Of a stretch of 36,245 nucleotides of DNA, positions 23,705-31,166 are shown one piece after another (position 1 is the stretch's first letter; each line of letters opens with the position of its first letter). Origin of the DNA: an uncultured Methylophilaceae bacterium (GTDB lineage: Bacteria > Pseudomonadota > Gammaproteobacteria > Burkholderiales > Methylophilaceae); the NCBI GenBank assembly GCA_903834185.1, contig CAILHX010000019.1, positions 1-36,245 of the forward strand, in the 5' to 3' direction. The notes below the pieces were generated by a model. The model was given only the letters and a program-made list of their open reading frames with translations, ran no database searches and was not told the origin of the DNA. Both the position numbers and the translations under genes were made by a program.

Positions 23705-24226
23705 TTATTCGGTTTTGAGCAGGGGGGTGACAACGTTCTCAAGCAACGGCTCGTCTATCCCTGCCGGACCGTACCAGCCATCCTTGCGCAGGATGCCTTG
23801 CCTGTCAATGACGAAGGTCAGCGGCAGCCGCCAGATGCGACCATAGCCCTGGTAATGGCTGTTTTTTTCCAGCGCGGCATCGAAGCTGTAGCTTTTCATC
23901 ACCTGGTAAACCTTGGCTTCATCGGTGACCTCGTCCATGCTCACCGCGATCACTTTCAGTCCCTGTCCTTTATGCGTACTGTAGTAGCGTTCGATGGCGG
24001 GCATCTCCTGACGGCAGGGCGGGCACCAGCTCGCCCAGAAATTGATGACGACGACCTGGCCTTTGGCATTCGCCAGAGAGAAATCCGTACCGCTCAATAA
24101 TTTGGCGTCGAAGGCAGGCGCGGGCTTGCCTTCCTCCGGGTTGGCGGCAAAAGCTGTTCCGGCAATCATGAACAATACGACCAAAAGCAGGTTTCGTCTC
24201 TTTAATATCTGCATCAGCATCCCCAT
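23705..24226 (-). CDS. TlpA/ResA-like periplasmic thioredoxin
   Basis: A 173-residue membrane-anchored or exported thiol oxidoreductase. The N-terminal signal segment (RRNLLLVVLFMIAGTAFA) is followed by the AhpC/TSA-thioredoxin fold with catalytic WCPPC (Cys68, Cys71) in INFWASWCPPCRQEMP. The cis-proline region is IWRLPLTFVID. Members reduce apocytochrome c or metal-site cysteines. It could service the Cys-rich proteins next to it, or the cytochrome c genes (inference). An in-frame ATG four codons later (24214) is an alternative start. Confidence 0.88.
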   Translation of the reverse strand: MGMLMQILKRRNLLLVVLFMIAGTAFAANPEEGKPAPAFDAKLLSGTDFSLANAKGQVVVINFWASWCPPCRQEMPAIERYYSTHKGQGLKVIAVSMDEVTDEAKVYQVMKSYSFDAALEKNSHYQGYGRIWRLPLTFVIDRQGILRKDGWYGPAGIDEPLLENVVTPLLKTE

Positions 24227-24307
24227 ATGATGTTGTAATCAACAACTCTGCAAAAATAAAAGTCTGGAATCATACAATATTTTCCATTTTCTCCCGTCTA
24301 TACCCAT

Positions 24308-24880
24308 ATGGACACCACATTATCGCTCGGCGTTCTCATGAATGAGCAAAACCGGCGCATTACCGAGACTGTCACGCAGGAGCGGGGCCGGCTGCGTAAT
24401 TTCATCCGCCGCCGTGTAGCGGATGCGGGCGATGCCGAGGATATCCTGCAGGATGTGCTGTACGAGGTGACGGTGGCATACCGCCTGCCCGAACCTATCG
24501 AGCAGATCGGCGCATGGATGTACCGCGTGGCGCTGAACCGCATCACCGACCTGTTCCGCAAGAACAAGCCGGAGCTGCTGGAAGATGTGCTGGGCAGCGG
24601 GGAAGACGGGCTGATGTTGGAAGATCTGCTGCCTTCCGCCGCTACCGGGCCGGAGGCGGAATATGCCAGGGCGGTGTTGCTGGAGGAGTTGACGCTGGCG
24701 CTGGAAGAGTTGACCCCGGAGCAGCGCGATGTATTTATCGCCCATGAGCTGGACGGGCTCAGTTTCAAGGAGCTGGCGGCGGAGAGCGGAGTGAGCGTGA
24801 ATACTTTGCTGTCTCGCAAACGCTATGCGGTGCAGCAGTTACGCCTGCGCTTGCAGGCGATTCATGATGAATTTGCATGA
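24308..24880 (+). CDS. ECF-type RNA polymerase sigma factor
   Basis: A 190-residue sigma-70-family factor. Region 2 is GDAEDILQDVLYEVTVAYRL then IGAWMYRVALNRITDLFRK. Region 4 is LTPEQRDVFIAHELDGLSFKELAAESGVSVNTLLSRKRYAVQQLR, quoted here by its extremes only: LTPEQRDVF to YAVQQLR. The long acidic linker between the regions (EDVLGSGEDGLMLEDL) is somewhat unusual. The start is ATG 24308, or ATG 24338 with the same frame; neither has a strong ribosome-binding site. The small Cys-rich membrane protein gene that follows 29 bases later is a candidate regulator. Both are ended by the hairpin at 25314-25349. Confidence 0.9.
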   Translation: MDTTLSLGVLMNEQNRRITETVTQERGRLRNFIRRRVADAGDAEDILQDVLYEVTVAYRLPEPIEQIGAWMYRVALNRITDLFRKNKPELLEDVLGSGEDGLMLEDLLPSAATGPEAEYARAVLLEELTLALEELTPEQRDVFIAHELDGLSFKELAAESGVSVNTLLSRKRYAVQQLRLRLQAIHDEFA

Positions 24881-24909
24881 CGGATTTTTAACCGGATAAG
24901 GAGAATCAA

Positions 24910-25266
24910 ATGCGCGGAAGTTGTAAAACAGGTTGCAAGACCAGATGTTGCCCTTTCATGGTCTGGGCGGTGGTCGGTGTGGTGGTGGGCGGCTATGCGG
25001 TGATGCTGCTTTGGAACTGGCTCATCCCGGTACTGTTCGGCTGTAAAGCGATCGGCTTCCTGCAAGCGGTCGGCCTGCTGGTATTGAGCCGCATACTGTT
25101 CGGCGGCTTTCATCGCCGTTGCGGGCACGGTCATCATCATCTGGCTGCGCGTATGGAAGCGATGACGCCGGAAGAACGCGAGAAGTTTCAGGCAGGCATC
25201 AAGTCGAAGTGGTGCTGCTGCAAACCATCTGCCACTGAAGCAACCGAGCCTGCCGACAAACAATGA
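24910..25266 (+). CDS. Cys/His-rich small membrane protein, possible partner of the ECF sigma factor
   Basis: A 118-residue protein with AAGGAG five bases before the ATG. The N-terminus carries Cys5, Cys9, Cys13 and Cys14 (GSCKTGCKTRCC). Two hydrophobic helices follow (MVWAVVGVVVGGYAVMLLW and a second around AIGFLQAVGLLVLSRILF). Then come a His/Cys patch (HRRCGHGHHH), a family-like motif MTPEEREKFQAG, and a CCC cluster (KWCCCKP) near the end. The gene is co-transcribed with an ECF sigma gene. I infer that it senses metal or redox state and modulates the sigma factor, but it has no recognisable zinc-finger anti-sigma domain. Confidence 0.72.
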   Translation: MRGSCKTGCKTRCCPFMVWAVVGVVVGGYAVMLLWNWLIPVLFGCKAIGFLQAVGLLVLSRILFGGFHRRCGHGHHHLAARMEAMTPEEREKFQAGIKSKWCCCKPSATEATEPADKQ

Positions 25267-25313
25267 TCAGGCGTTGCTGCAAGTGTAAGTCGTAGTAAAT
25301 GCAATAGGAAACG

Positions 25314-25349
25314 TAGGGTGGGCAGCCTGAGATGCCCACCCTATTTTTT
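25314..25349 (+). terminator. Intrinsic terminator of the ECF operon
   Basis: A perfect 11-bp stem TAGGGTGGGCA/TGCCCACCCTA with an eight-base loop, followed by TTTTTT. It lies 47 bases after the Cys-rich membrane gene and overlaps the last codons of the convergent Pr6Pr gene. Confidence 0.9.
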
Positions 25350-25967
25350 CTTGTAGCGATTCAATATCACCAGCCCCATGCCGAGTGCCAGCAACGCCAC
25401 CATGATGCCCAGCGCATTTTCCAGTATCGCTGCATAACCGAATCTGGATACATCTAGGAAAGGGTAGGGGTAATGCCCGTCCACTGCGCCCTGGATCAGG
25501 TTGTAGGCGAAGTAGACGATGGGGAACAACAGCCACGACAGCACCTGTTTGAGCGTATAGCGCAGGCGCGGGATGCAGTACCACCAGAAGACAAGGAACA
25601 GCGGCGGTACCAGGTCGTGCAGGATGATGGAGGCGGGCCAGTTTGCGTGCATGAAACCGCGCAGCATCAGGTTATAGACCAGACCTGCCAGCCACACATA
25701 GGTGACCACGCTGCTGATATCCAGATAATCGGGAAAATCCTGATCACCCGCCTCCGCTGATCCTGCATGGCGGATCCACATGCTCAGCGTGATGGCGGCG
25801 AGCAGGTTGGAGAGGTTGGTGAAGTAGTTGAAGAACATCACCACACCATGCAATACGCCCAGTTGTTGCATCAGGGCGCGATGGATGAAGCCGTAAAGCT
25901 CCAGCGCAAGGCCTGCCCAGGTAAGCAGGGCGATGACAGCGGCGAGTCTGATTTTTGCCTTGGGCAT
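25341..25967 (-). CDS. Pr6Pr family membrane protein
   Basis: A 208-residue protein with six predicted transmembrane helices. Family-like segments are GVVMFFNYFTNLSNLLAAIT (helix 2), VTYVWLAGLVYNLMLRG, ILHDLVPPLFLVFWWY, and YFAYNLIQGAVDGHYPYPFLD, which carries the conserved G-x-YPYPF-D region. It ends in a short basic tail (NRYKKK). Pr6Pr proteins (FAR-17a/AIG1-like in bacteria) have no agreed function. It is a single gene, convergent with the ECF operon, and its stop lies inside that operon's terminator stem. Confidence 0.83.
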   Translation of the reverse strand: MPKAKIRLAAVIALLTWAGLALELYGFIHRALMQQLGVLHGVVMFFNYFTNLSNLLAAITLSMWIRHAGSAEAGDQDFPDYLDISSVVTYVWLAGLVYNLMLRGFMHANWPASIILHDLVPPLFLVFWWYCIPRLRYTLKQVLSWLLFPIVYFAYNLIQGAVDGHYPYPFLDVSRFGYAAILENALGIMVALLALGMGLVILNRYKKK

Positions 25968-26241
25968 GATGTGTGGTCAGTTTCTGGTTTTCCTGAAAAC
26001 TCCGGTTGTCATGAAGCGGCACATTGCGGCATGCCGGCTAAATTGCTTCGCTTGATCTGATGCTGCCTATCCCTGCATGTAACGCCTGTTTGCGGACATT
26101 CGGCGTATTTGTAATCGGCCTGAAACACGCTCTGCTTATAGTGTCTACACCTCACGCAAGCCACATTACAGCTAGTCCGGCGTGCTGCATCCGGTCTCGC
26201 CAAACGCAATAAATTGTCTGCAGCCAATCATGTAGTCATTC
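25968..26241. other. Intergenic region with no gene seen
   Basis: About 270 bases (a little over 300 if the next gene starts at 26275) between the divergent Pr6Pr gene and a small hypothetical gene. No hairpin terminator, tRNA or repeat was recognised. It presumably holds two divergent promoters. Confidence 0.35.
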
Positions 26242-26463
26242 ATGGATCAGGCCATTGAATTGGAGAAAACCATCATGCAAATCAGCCGAATACTCGCCAA
26301 TGTCGCCACCCCCAAAGGCAATCAGGTGATCGCCAAATTAGTCAACGGCCGTTATGTCGTCGGCAGCGATCTTTCCTATGCTTCCAAAGTGCCCGAGAAC
26401 GAACAGTACGAGGATTTCAAAATTGCCTTGTACAAATGGTACGACATGGTACATGAGCACTGA
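26242..26463 (+). CDS. Small hypothetical protein
   Basis: A 73-residue soluble protein. An internal start at ATG 26275 (MQISRILANVAT) has GGAG about nine bases upstream and would give 62 residues; it may be the real start. The core NQVIAKLVNGRYVVGSDLSY looks like a compact beta-strand unit, and the end YEDFKIALYKWYDMVHEH is an amphipathic helix with aromatics. I do not recognise the family. It stands alone between oppositely oriented genes. Confidence 0.5.
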   Translation: MDQAIELEKTIMQISRILANVATPKGNQVIAKLVNGRYVVGSDLSYASKVPENEQYEDFKIALYKWYDMVHEH

Positions 26464-26542
26464 TCGCGTCTTGCGATCGTAGCCGCATTGCGCAAACGTC
26501 CCACGCCTTTGCTTGCGCGTGACGCCCTGCACTCATGCTACC

Positions 26543-27004
26543 TCAGCCGTTCCGCCTGTCGTATATTTTGCGGCGATCAGGCTGGTTGATGGGGTGCGAA
26601 CCTACCCGGCGTGCCGCCTTGTTGCGTCTGTCCATGTGAAACACATTGCGCATTGGGTCGTTGCTTTTCTTGGTCGTGTATTTGTCGTACAGATACTTGG
26701 CATAATCCAGTAGCTCAAGCACCGCTTTTTCCGGCAACAGCTTGAGGAAGGCAATCACCTCCAGCTCGTGTTTGTCGAAGGTGTACGAGGTCAGCGGCGA
26801 GCCCTCGCCGGTAATCAGCCATTCAATAGAGACATTCAGCCCCTTTGCCAGCGACACCATGCGTGAAGGGTCAGGCTTTTCAACTTTGTCGTTTTCCAGG
26901 TTCCATAGGTACTGTTTGTCTATGCCTATTTGACGCGAAAAAGCAGCAGCGTTGGAGTAGCCCAAAGCCAGTCTTGCACCTTCTATTCTCTTACCCAGAC
27001 TCAT
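26543..27004 (-). CDS. XRE-family transcriptional regulator
   Basis: A 153-residue repressor with a Cro/CI helix-turn-helix at residues 1-66 (LGKRIEGARLALGYSNAAAFSRQIG, here by its ends: LGKRIEGAR to FSRQIG; then KQYLWNLENDKVEKP and VSIEWLITGEG). A helical segment ELEVIAFLKLLPEKAVLELLD may mediate dimers. The C-terminus is strongly basic (MDRRNKAARRVG, DRRKIYDRRNG) and has no known domain. AAGGG precedes the ATG. The intergenic region upstream has an inverted repeat AAAAGTCC/GGACTTTT, a candidate self-operator. Confidence 0.82.
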   Translation of the reverse strand: MSLGKRIEGARLALGYSNAAAFSRQIGIDKQYLWNLENDKVEKPDPSRMVSLAKGLNVSIEWLITGEGSPLTSYTFDKHELEVIAFLKLLPEKAVLELLDYAKYLYDKYTTKKSNDPMRNVFHMDRRNKAARRVGSHPINQPDRRKIYDRRNG

Positions 27005-27056
27005 TTCCAGCCCTTTTTCTTAAATTCCTTGTCGTCATTTTAGGGATTTTTAAGTA

Positions 27057-27097
27057 AAAAGTCCTTGACTTATTTTGCTGATTTTGTTTGGACTTTT
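27057..27097. promoter_or_regulatory. Inverted repeat AAAAGTCC ... GGACTTTT, candidate operator
   Basis: Perfect 8-bp half-sites at 27057-27064 and 27090-27097 are separated by 25 bases, giving about 33 bases centre to centre, or three helical turns. They lie between the XRE gene start and the higA stop. Binding by the XRE protein to repress itself is the simplest reading. Confidence 0.45.
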
Positions 27098-27099
27098 AA

Positions 27100-27375
27100 T
27101 CACGATGCACACACACGCTTAAGTGCTTTTTCCGCATGCCATAGTTCGTAATTAGCTTGCATGTGCAGCCATGATTCCGCACTGCCGCCCAGTGCGGCGG
27201 CAAGCCTGATTGCCATGTTCGCGCTAATACCCGCTTTACCGTTCAATACGTTGGATAATGCGACACGGGTAACGCCTAGGCGCTTGGCGAATTCGACCGC
27301 CGTAATGCCTGAATCGGTAAATACCCCATCACGTAATACTTTGCCGGGGTGTGGCGGGTTAAACATTATGCTCAT
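27100..27375 (-). CDS. higA: HigA-family antitoxin
   Basis: A 91-residue helix-turn-helix antitoxin. The family opening FNPPHPGKVLRDG is followed by the XRE helix-turn-helix (TAVEFAKRLGVTRVALSNVL) and the HigA-type closing helices (MAIRLAAALGGSAESWLHMQ). The reading frame is intact and AGAGGAA precedes the ATG. In this subfamily the toxin HigB is encoded immediately upstream, and here that gene is damaged. The intact antitoxin may now act only as a regulator or an anti-addiction remnant. Confidence 0.9.
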   Translation of the reverse strand: MSIMFNPPHPGKVLRDGVFTDSGITAVEFAKRLGVTRVALSNVLNGKAGISANMAIRLAAALGGSAESWLHMQANYELWHAEKALKRVCAS

Positions 27376-27387
27376 ATTAAATTCCTC

Positions 27388-27665
27388 TCAGTGATAATCC
27401 TGATAATTCACCAGGATTACGTCGCCGTTGTCAAAGGTGAAGGTTAAGTGTCAATTGCCATTGACCGACAACGTCCAATGGTCGGTATGGTCACCCGATA
27501 GTGGGTGTAACTTCCATCCAGGGAGGCGCATATCTCCTGGGTTTTTGCCGTATCCAGTTTTGCCAGTTGCAAGCGCAGGCGTTTTGCATGCGCTGGCTGT
27601 ATTCCTGCCTTGCTGCCAGTAAAGAAAAATGCCTCAAGGCCTTTGTGCTGGAATGATTTAATCAC
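27388..27665 (-). pseudogene. higB: higB toxin remnant (frameshift plus nonsense)
   Basis: The N-terminal half reads as a normal HigB ribonuclease: MIKSFQHKGLEAFF, TGSKAGIQPAHAKRLRLQLA, KLDTAKTQE. A one-base deletion near 27530-27545 then shifts the frame. Reading on in the shifted frame gives DMRLPGWKLHPLSGDHTDHW, TLSVNGN, then a TGA at 27451-27453 where the family has Trp, then LTFTFDNGDVILVNYQDYH up to the stop at 27388-27390. The catalytic RelE-type C-terminal half is therefore not made. The remnant ends 12 bases before higA, the usual operon spacing. Confidence 0.85.
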
Positions 27666-27785
27666 GAGTGGAAGTGTATAGTGTCACTTGTCAATGTGGA
27701 TTGGCAAGCGTAGGGCTCAGTTCCCTTGTTTAGTTGATATCCATGGTGTGCCGCAAACTATTACGCTCTACGTGTTCTGTAATCG

Positions 27786-28343
27786 TCAACTCTGCGAACG
27801 GCTTTGTTTGAGGATGTTGCAGAATAGCGTGCCTTGTTCGATGGCATCGTCCAGCGCGATGTGAGTGTGGGGGTGATCGTCGAACCAGTGTTGCGGCATG
27901 TATTTTCTGGAGCTTTCGCTGAAGTCGGATTTCATCAGTGCCATGGCGAATGATTTGATGTCTATGGCGGAGAGACCGAAGGGGCTTTCGCCCACGAATT
28001 TCATCAGGTACCAATACACGAATGTAAAGTCGAAGCTCACCGGGTAGGCAACGAATATGGGTCTGCCGGGCAGGGTCTTGACCCATGCTGCATAGCGTCG
28101 CATGACTTTCTCCGGTGTCTCCGGGTTATCACGGCAGGCCGCCCATGCCTCGGGCTGGGTTTCCCACCATTCCATGGTGGTCGGGTGTCCCGCCGCGCCC
28201 GGCAGGGTCTCGAGGTTGGCAGAGAAGGTGGAGAGCAGTTCCTTATCCGCCGTGTACGCGGCAGCGCCGATGCTGAGCATGGAGTGCGGGCCGGGGATGG
28301 GCCCATCGGTTTCGATGTCGGTACTGACGTATATATCTGACAT
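27786..28343 (-). CDS. DEDDh-type 3'-5' exonuclease-like protein
   Basis: A 185-residue ribonuclease-H-fold exonuclease. Exo I is STDIETDGP near the N-terminus, the Exo II region is [17 protein letters not shown], and Exo III is [13 protein letters not shown] (His and Asp). The DEDDh residues appear complete. ATG at 28341-28343 is preferred; a GTG at 28373 would add ten residues that do not look like domain sequence. It resembles stand-alone exonucleases that trim DNA or RNA 3' ends, and the exact substrate is unknown. It is a monocistronic minus-strand gene. Confidence 0.82.
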   Translation of the reverse strand: MSDIYVSTDIETDGPIPGPHSMLSIGAAAYTADKELLSTFSANLETLPGAAGHPTTMEWWETQPEAWAACRDNPETPEKVMRRYAAWVKTLPGRPIFVAYPVSFDFTFVYWYLMKFVGESPFGLSAIDIKSFAMALMKSDFSESSRKYMPQHWFDDHPHTHIALDDAIEQGTLFCNILKQSRSQS

Positions 28344-28736
28344 GGTGTGCGTGACTATGATTTGACCGATCACTCGGTGCAGGTTGAACGATAGGCTGCA
28401 TCATAACCTTATTTGATTGTACCTATCACCTGTCTCACTCAAACGCATTTCGCGTTGCGAATCTCACGAATCTGCTCACCCAAAAGTACCCATAACTGGA
28501 GTATTGACAATATATTTTGGAAGGAATTTAATAACCGCTAAAGGGTAAAACATAATTAATTTTAATAAATTCGCAAGATGAATAAACGATTAATGATGAG
28601 TTGTCATATATTTTTAAAGTAAAATTAATATTACTTTCAGGGCGGGGGTGTTGAGGATTGGGGCAGTACGCTGGCTTATCCGGGTTTGGGGGTTTATTAG
28701 TCGTTAGTCGTGAGACGTAAGTTAAGGGCTTTGCGG
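28344..28736. other. AT-rich intergenic region
   Basis: Nearly 400 bases with no coding frame of note. The central part (28500-28640) is very AT-rich. The end (28698-28726) contains degenerate copies of the TAAGACG heptamer (TCGTTAGTCGTGAGACGTAAG). No RNA gene or terminator was recognised. Confidence 0.5.
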
Positions 28737-29165
28737 TTAGGCGTGCCTTACCAGTAATACGGGTACTTTGCTGGAGATCACTACTTTTTCGGCATCGCTG
28801 CCCAGAACAAGGTGTGTCAGGCCTTTGCGGCCATGCGTACCCAGTACGATGGCATGGGCTTTCCAGTTTTCTGCGTCATCGAGTATCGTCTGCGCAACTG
28901 CGATGCCTGAAGTTTCCAGAATTTCAGAGCTTGCTTCCACGCCGGTTTGGGCTGCTTCGGCGACCGCCTTGTCGAGTATGTTTTGACCGATGGCGCGTAC
29001 CTGTTCCGTAACGTCCAGGCCGGATGCGGTTGCATAGATGAAGGTGTCCAGCACGTAGATAAAGCGAATCCTGCTTTTCAATGCCTTGGCAAGGCATATG
29101 GCTTCTTTCATGCCTGCCAGTGATGTCGTGCTGCCGTCTATGGGGCAAAGTATATTCCGGTACAT
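28737..29165 (-). CDS. Universal stress protein (UspA family)
   Basis: A 142-residue single-domain USP. The N-terminal strand NILCPIDGSTTSLAGMKEAI has the nucleotide-site Asp, and the C-terminal ATP-loop GTHGRKGLTHLVLGSDAEKV fits G-2x-G-9x-G(S/T). It then ends with PVLLVR. It probably binds ATP. AAGGA lies six bases before the ATG. A consensus FNR/ANR-type box sits 80 to 93 bases upstream, so induction under low oxygen is likely, as for several proteobacterial usp genes. Confidence 0.92.
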   Translation of the reverse strand: MYRNILCPIDGSTTSLAGMKEAICLAKALKSRIRFIYVLDTFIYATASGLDVTEQVRAIGQNILDKAVAEAAQTGVEASSEILETSGIAVAQTILDDAENWKAHAIVLGTHGRKGLTHLVLGSDAEKVVISSKVPVLLVRHA

Positions 29166-29244
29166 ATGAGTTCCTTAATACATCGGGGTCAACTGCAATG
29201 CTCGGCATTGCAGTTGGACTTTGCGCTTTTAAGGGAATCGCTTT

Positions 29245-29258
29245 TTGATTTACATCAA
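29245..29258. promoter_or_regulatory. FNR/ANR/DNR-type box upstream of usp
   Basis: TTGATTTACATCAA matches the consensus TTGAT-N4-ATCAA in all ten defined positions. It is about 87 bases from the usp ATG. A TTAAAA string at about 29226-29232 (minus strand) could serve as -10 for a class II promoter. Confidence 0.72.
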
Positions 29259-29292
29259 GGAAGCGTGGATCCGGCCTTGGAACAGGGCAGGG

Positions 29293-29649
29293 TTAGGGGG
29301 TGATGCGTGTGCCCTGATGGAAAGTCAGCTTCCACTTGCCGCCCCACAGTTGCCAGATCGAGCTGCGTAGCGTGTGTACTTCCGGCGTGCTGTCTTGGAT
29401 GGCGCGATAGGTGACGAGGATGAGGCCGGGAACGAGCTCTCTTACCTTGAAGTTCTGCGCCTTGATGTGCAGTGGCGGCTCCATTTTTGGTGCGGCGATC
29501 ACTTCAGCCCGGCTGTAGATCATGCCTGTACTGCCGAATTCCACATAGGTATCGTCCAGCAGCTCGGCGACTTTGGCGGGGTTGCGCATGCGGGCATCCA
29601 GCAATGAGGTTTCGAGGCTGACCAGATACGTTCCTAGATCTTCATACAT
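29293..29649 (-). CDS. NTF2-like (DUF4440-type) protein, copy 1
   Basis: A 118-residue cone-shaped NTF2-fold protein. Segments: LVSLETSLLDARMRNPAKVA, ELLDDTYVEFGSTGMIYSRA, VIAAPKMEPP, VRELVPGLILVTYRAIQDS, and the closing WQLWGGKWKLTFHQGT. It resembles DUF4440/SnoaL-like proteins that act as small-molecule isomerases or as accessory binding proteins. There is no signal peptide. It is paralogous to the next minus-strand gene at 29729-30082, about 79 bases away, and to a lesser degree to the SnoaL-like protein at 35832. Confidence 0.8.
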   Translation of the reverse strand: MYEDLGTYLVSLETSLLDARMRNPAKVAELLDDTYVEFGSTGMIYSRAEVIAAPKMEPPLHIKAQNFKVRELVPGLILVTYRAIQDSTPEVHTLRSSIWQLWGGKWKLTFHQGTRITP

Positions 29650-29728
29650 AGTGATTGCTTGTCTTGGTTATAGTACGTCAATAATGTGAGTTGCAAATGG
29701 CTTAAACCATGCTGCCTGAGCCATTTGT

Positions 29729-30082
29729 TTAAATGCTGCCAAGTACGATAGTACCTTGATGAAACACCAGTTGCCAGCGAGCGGCGCGCAATTGCCATAA
29801 TGAAGTGCGCAGGGTTTGTACATTATCCTGTCTGGCGCGGTAGCTGACCAGTACATTGCCGGGAAACAGTTCGCGTGCCCTGAATTCGGAGGCTTTGATG
29901 TTGCGCGGCGCTTCCGTGTTGAGTGCGGCGATCACTTGCTGTTTGGTATAGGTGTCGCCGGAACTGCCGATCTCTACAAAGTCGTCGGCCAATAGCTCCG
30001 CCAGCTGGCCGGATTTTCGCATACGCTCATCCAGCAACGAGTTTTCAAGCGTCAGGACAAAGGCTTCGAGGTCTGGTTTCAT
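29729..30082 (-). CDS. NTF2-like (DUF4440-type) protein, copy 2
   Basis: A 117-residue paralogue of the preceding NTF2-like protein. Corresponding segments are LTLENSLLDERMRKSGQLAE, DDFVEIGSSGDTYTKQQVIA, ARELFPGNVLVSYRARQDN, and WQLRAARWQLVFHQGT. The two share order and spacing of all secondary elements, so a local tandem duplication is evident, but they are diverged. No catalytic residues can be assigned. The function is unknown. Confidence 0.8.
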   Translation of the reverse strand: MKPDLEAFVLTLENSLLDERMRKSGQLAELLADDFVEIGSSGDTYTKQQVIAALNTEAPRNIKASEFRARELFPGNVLVSYRARQDNVQTLRTSLWQLRAARWQLVFHQGTIVLGSI

Positions 30083-30200
30083 TTTGATACAAGAATGCGC
30101 GCATGCAAAGCGACACTCTATAATAAAATCATATTCCTGACATAAGGCTAGCGCTTAATTGCGGCCTTGCATCATGATTTTTAGAGGGCATTTCATCGCC

Positions 30201-30893
30201 ATGACTAAAGGCATCACACGTTACCTACACCCCTTCATCGCCATGACTTTAGTGGCGGGTTGCATCCACATCAATGTGGCCGCTGCCGATGACCACGACA
30301 GGTTCGACCACGACGACTATGACCACGACAGGTTTGAGCATGAACGGCGTATGGCAGGCCAGCCTTTCCGCGTGCAGCACTGGATCTACGACGACCGGCA
30401 TGCGCATTACCGCTACTATCCGGTCATTGGTTATAACGTCGAATACCTGCCTTCCGGCTTCCTGACGCTGGGGTTCGGCGGCAGGCGTTTCTTTTTTCAG
30501 TCCGGGGTATGGTATCAGCCGGTTTCCACCGGTTTTGTGGTGGTGCGTCCGCCGCAAGGCATCGCAGTTCCGCTGTTGCCGCCCGGTTATTCAACGGTGT
30601 GGGTGTCCGGTGTGCCGTATTATTACGCCAACGAGACTTACTACGTGGCGGGGCCGGGTGGCTACGTGGTGGTTAACCCGCCGGCAGCGGGTACTTATGT
30701 CGAGGCTCCGCAAGCTGCCGCAGCACCAGCATCGCCCAATACACCTCCTGCACCACAAGCCCCGGCAGCACCTGTCGCCCAGTCGAATGCCACCTGGTAT
30801 TACTGTGACTCGGCCAGAGCTTATTACCCTTACGTTGCCACCTGCAGGGAAGGCTGGAAGGCTGTACCGGCAAGCCCACCGCCTGCACCATAA
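30201..30893 (+). CDS. Secreted DUF6515-like Tyr/Pro-rich protein
   Basis: A 230-residue exported protein with signal region RYLHPFIAMTLVAGCIHINV and a His/Asp-rich mature start (DDHDRFDHDDYDHDRFEHE). The domain VEYLPSGFLTLGFGGRRFFF with YYANETYYVAGPGGYVVVNP resembles DUF6515. A Pro/Ala linker leads to the C-terminal motif WYYCDSARAYYPYV, then CREGW, which is shared with the protein at 31575-31982. Starts at TTG 30159 and ATG 30174 are also in frame; ATG 30201 is chosen for the signal peptide. The His/Asp run may bind metal. A strong terminator follows. Confidence 0.72.
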   Translation: MTKGITRYLHPFIAMTLVAGCIHINVAAADDHDRFDHDDYDHDRFEHERRMAGQPFRVQHWIYDDRHAHYRYYPVIGYNVEYLPSGFLTLGFGGRRFFFQSGVWYQPVSTGFVVVRPPQGIAVPLLPPGYSTVWVSGVPYYYANETYYVAGPGGYVVVNPPAAGTYVEAPQAAAAPASPNTPPAPQAPAAPVAQSNATWYYCDSARAYYPYVATCREGWKAVPASPPPAP

Positions 30894-30903
30894 GCCGGAA
30901 TTG

Positions 30904-30935
30904 AAAAAGCCTGCGGGAAAGCCCCGCAGGCTTTA
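30904..30935. terminator. Bidirectional intrinsic terminator
   Basis: A 10-bp GC-rich stem AGCCTGCGGG/CCCGCAGGCT with a five-base loop, flanked by an A-run on the left and TT on the right. It ends both the plus-strand DUF6515-like gene and the convergent small secreted gene. Confidence 0.85.
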
Positions 30936-30959
30936 TGCAAGGTTGAAGCGGGCAAAACC

Positions 30960-31166
30960 TTATTGTGGTGCCGGTTCGGCAGGTGCTTCAGGTTCGGGTG
31001 CCGGATCTGCAGGCGGGTCGGTCGGCATGGGGTCATCGAACACTGCGTTCTTGTACTGGATCAAACAGTTATCAATGCCGGCTGCACTGGCAGGCAGCGC
31101 CGACAATGCCATGTAGGCAAGTGTTACCCCAACTAAAATCACGCGCATGATGTTTCCTGGTTTCAT
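30960..31166 (-). CDS. Small secreted Pro/Glu-rich protein
   Basis: A 68-residue protein. ATG at 31164-31166 is preferred because AAAGGAG lies just upstream. The signal peptide (NIMRVILVGVTLAYMALSAL, then PASA) is followed by a 40-residue mature part with one cysteine (IDNCLIQY) and a tail DPMPTDPPADPAPEPEAPAE. The tail is probably disordered. I do not recognise a family; similar signal-plus-acidic-Pro tails occur in small envelope proteins. Confidence 0.6.
   Translation of the reverse strand: MKPGNIMRVILVGVTLAYMALSALPASAAGIDNCLIQYKNAVFDDPMPTDPPADPAPEPEAPAEPAPQ

Noticed and set aside
24250-24305. Autoregulatory ECF promoter (GGAATC ... CGTCTA) upstream of the sigma gene
   Set aside because: The two elements are 23 bases apart, too far for an ECF promoter, which uses about 16 to 17.
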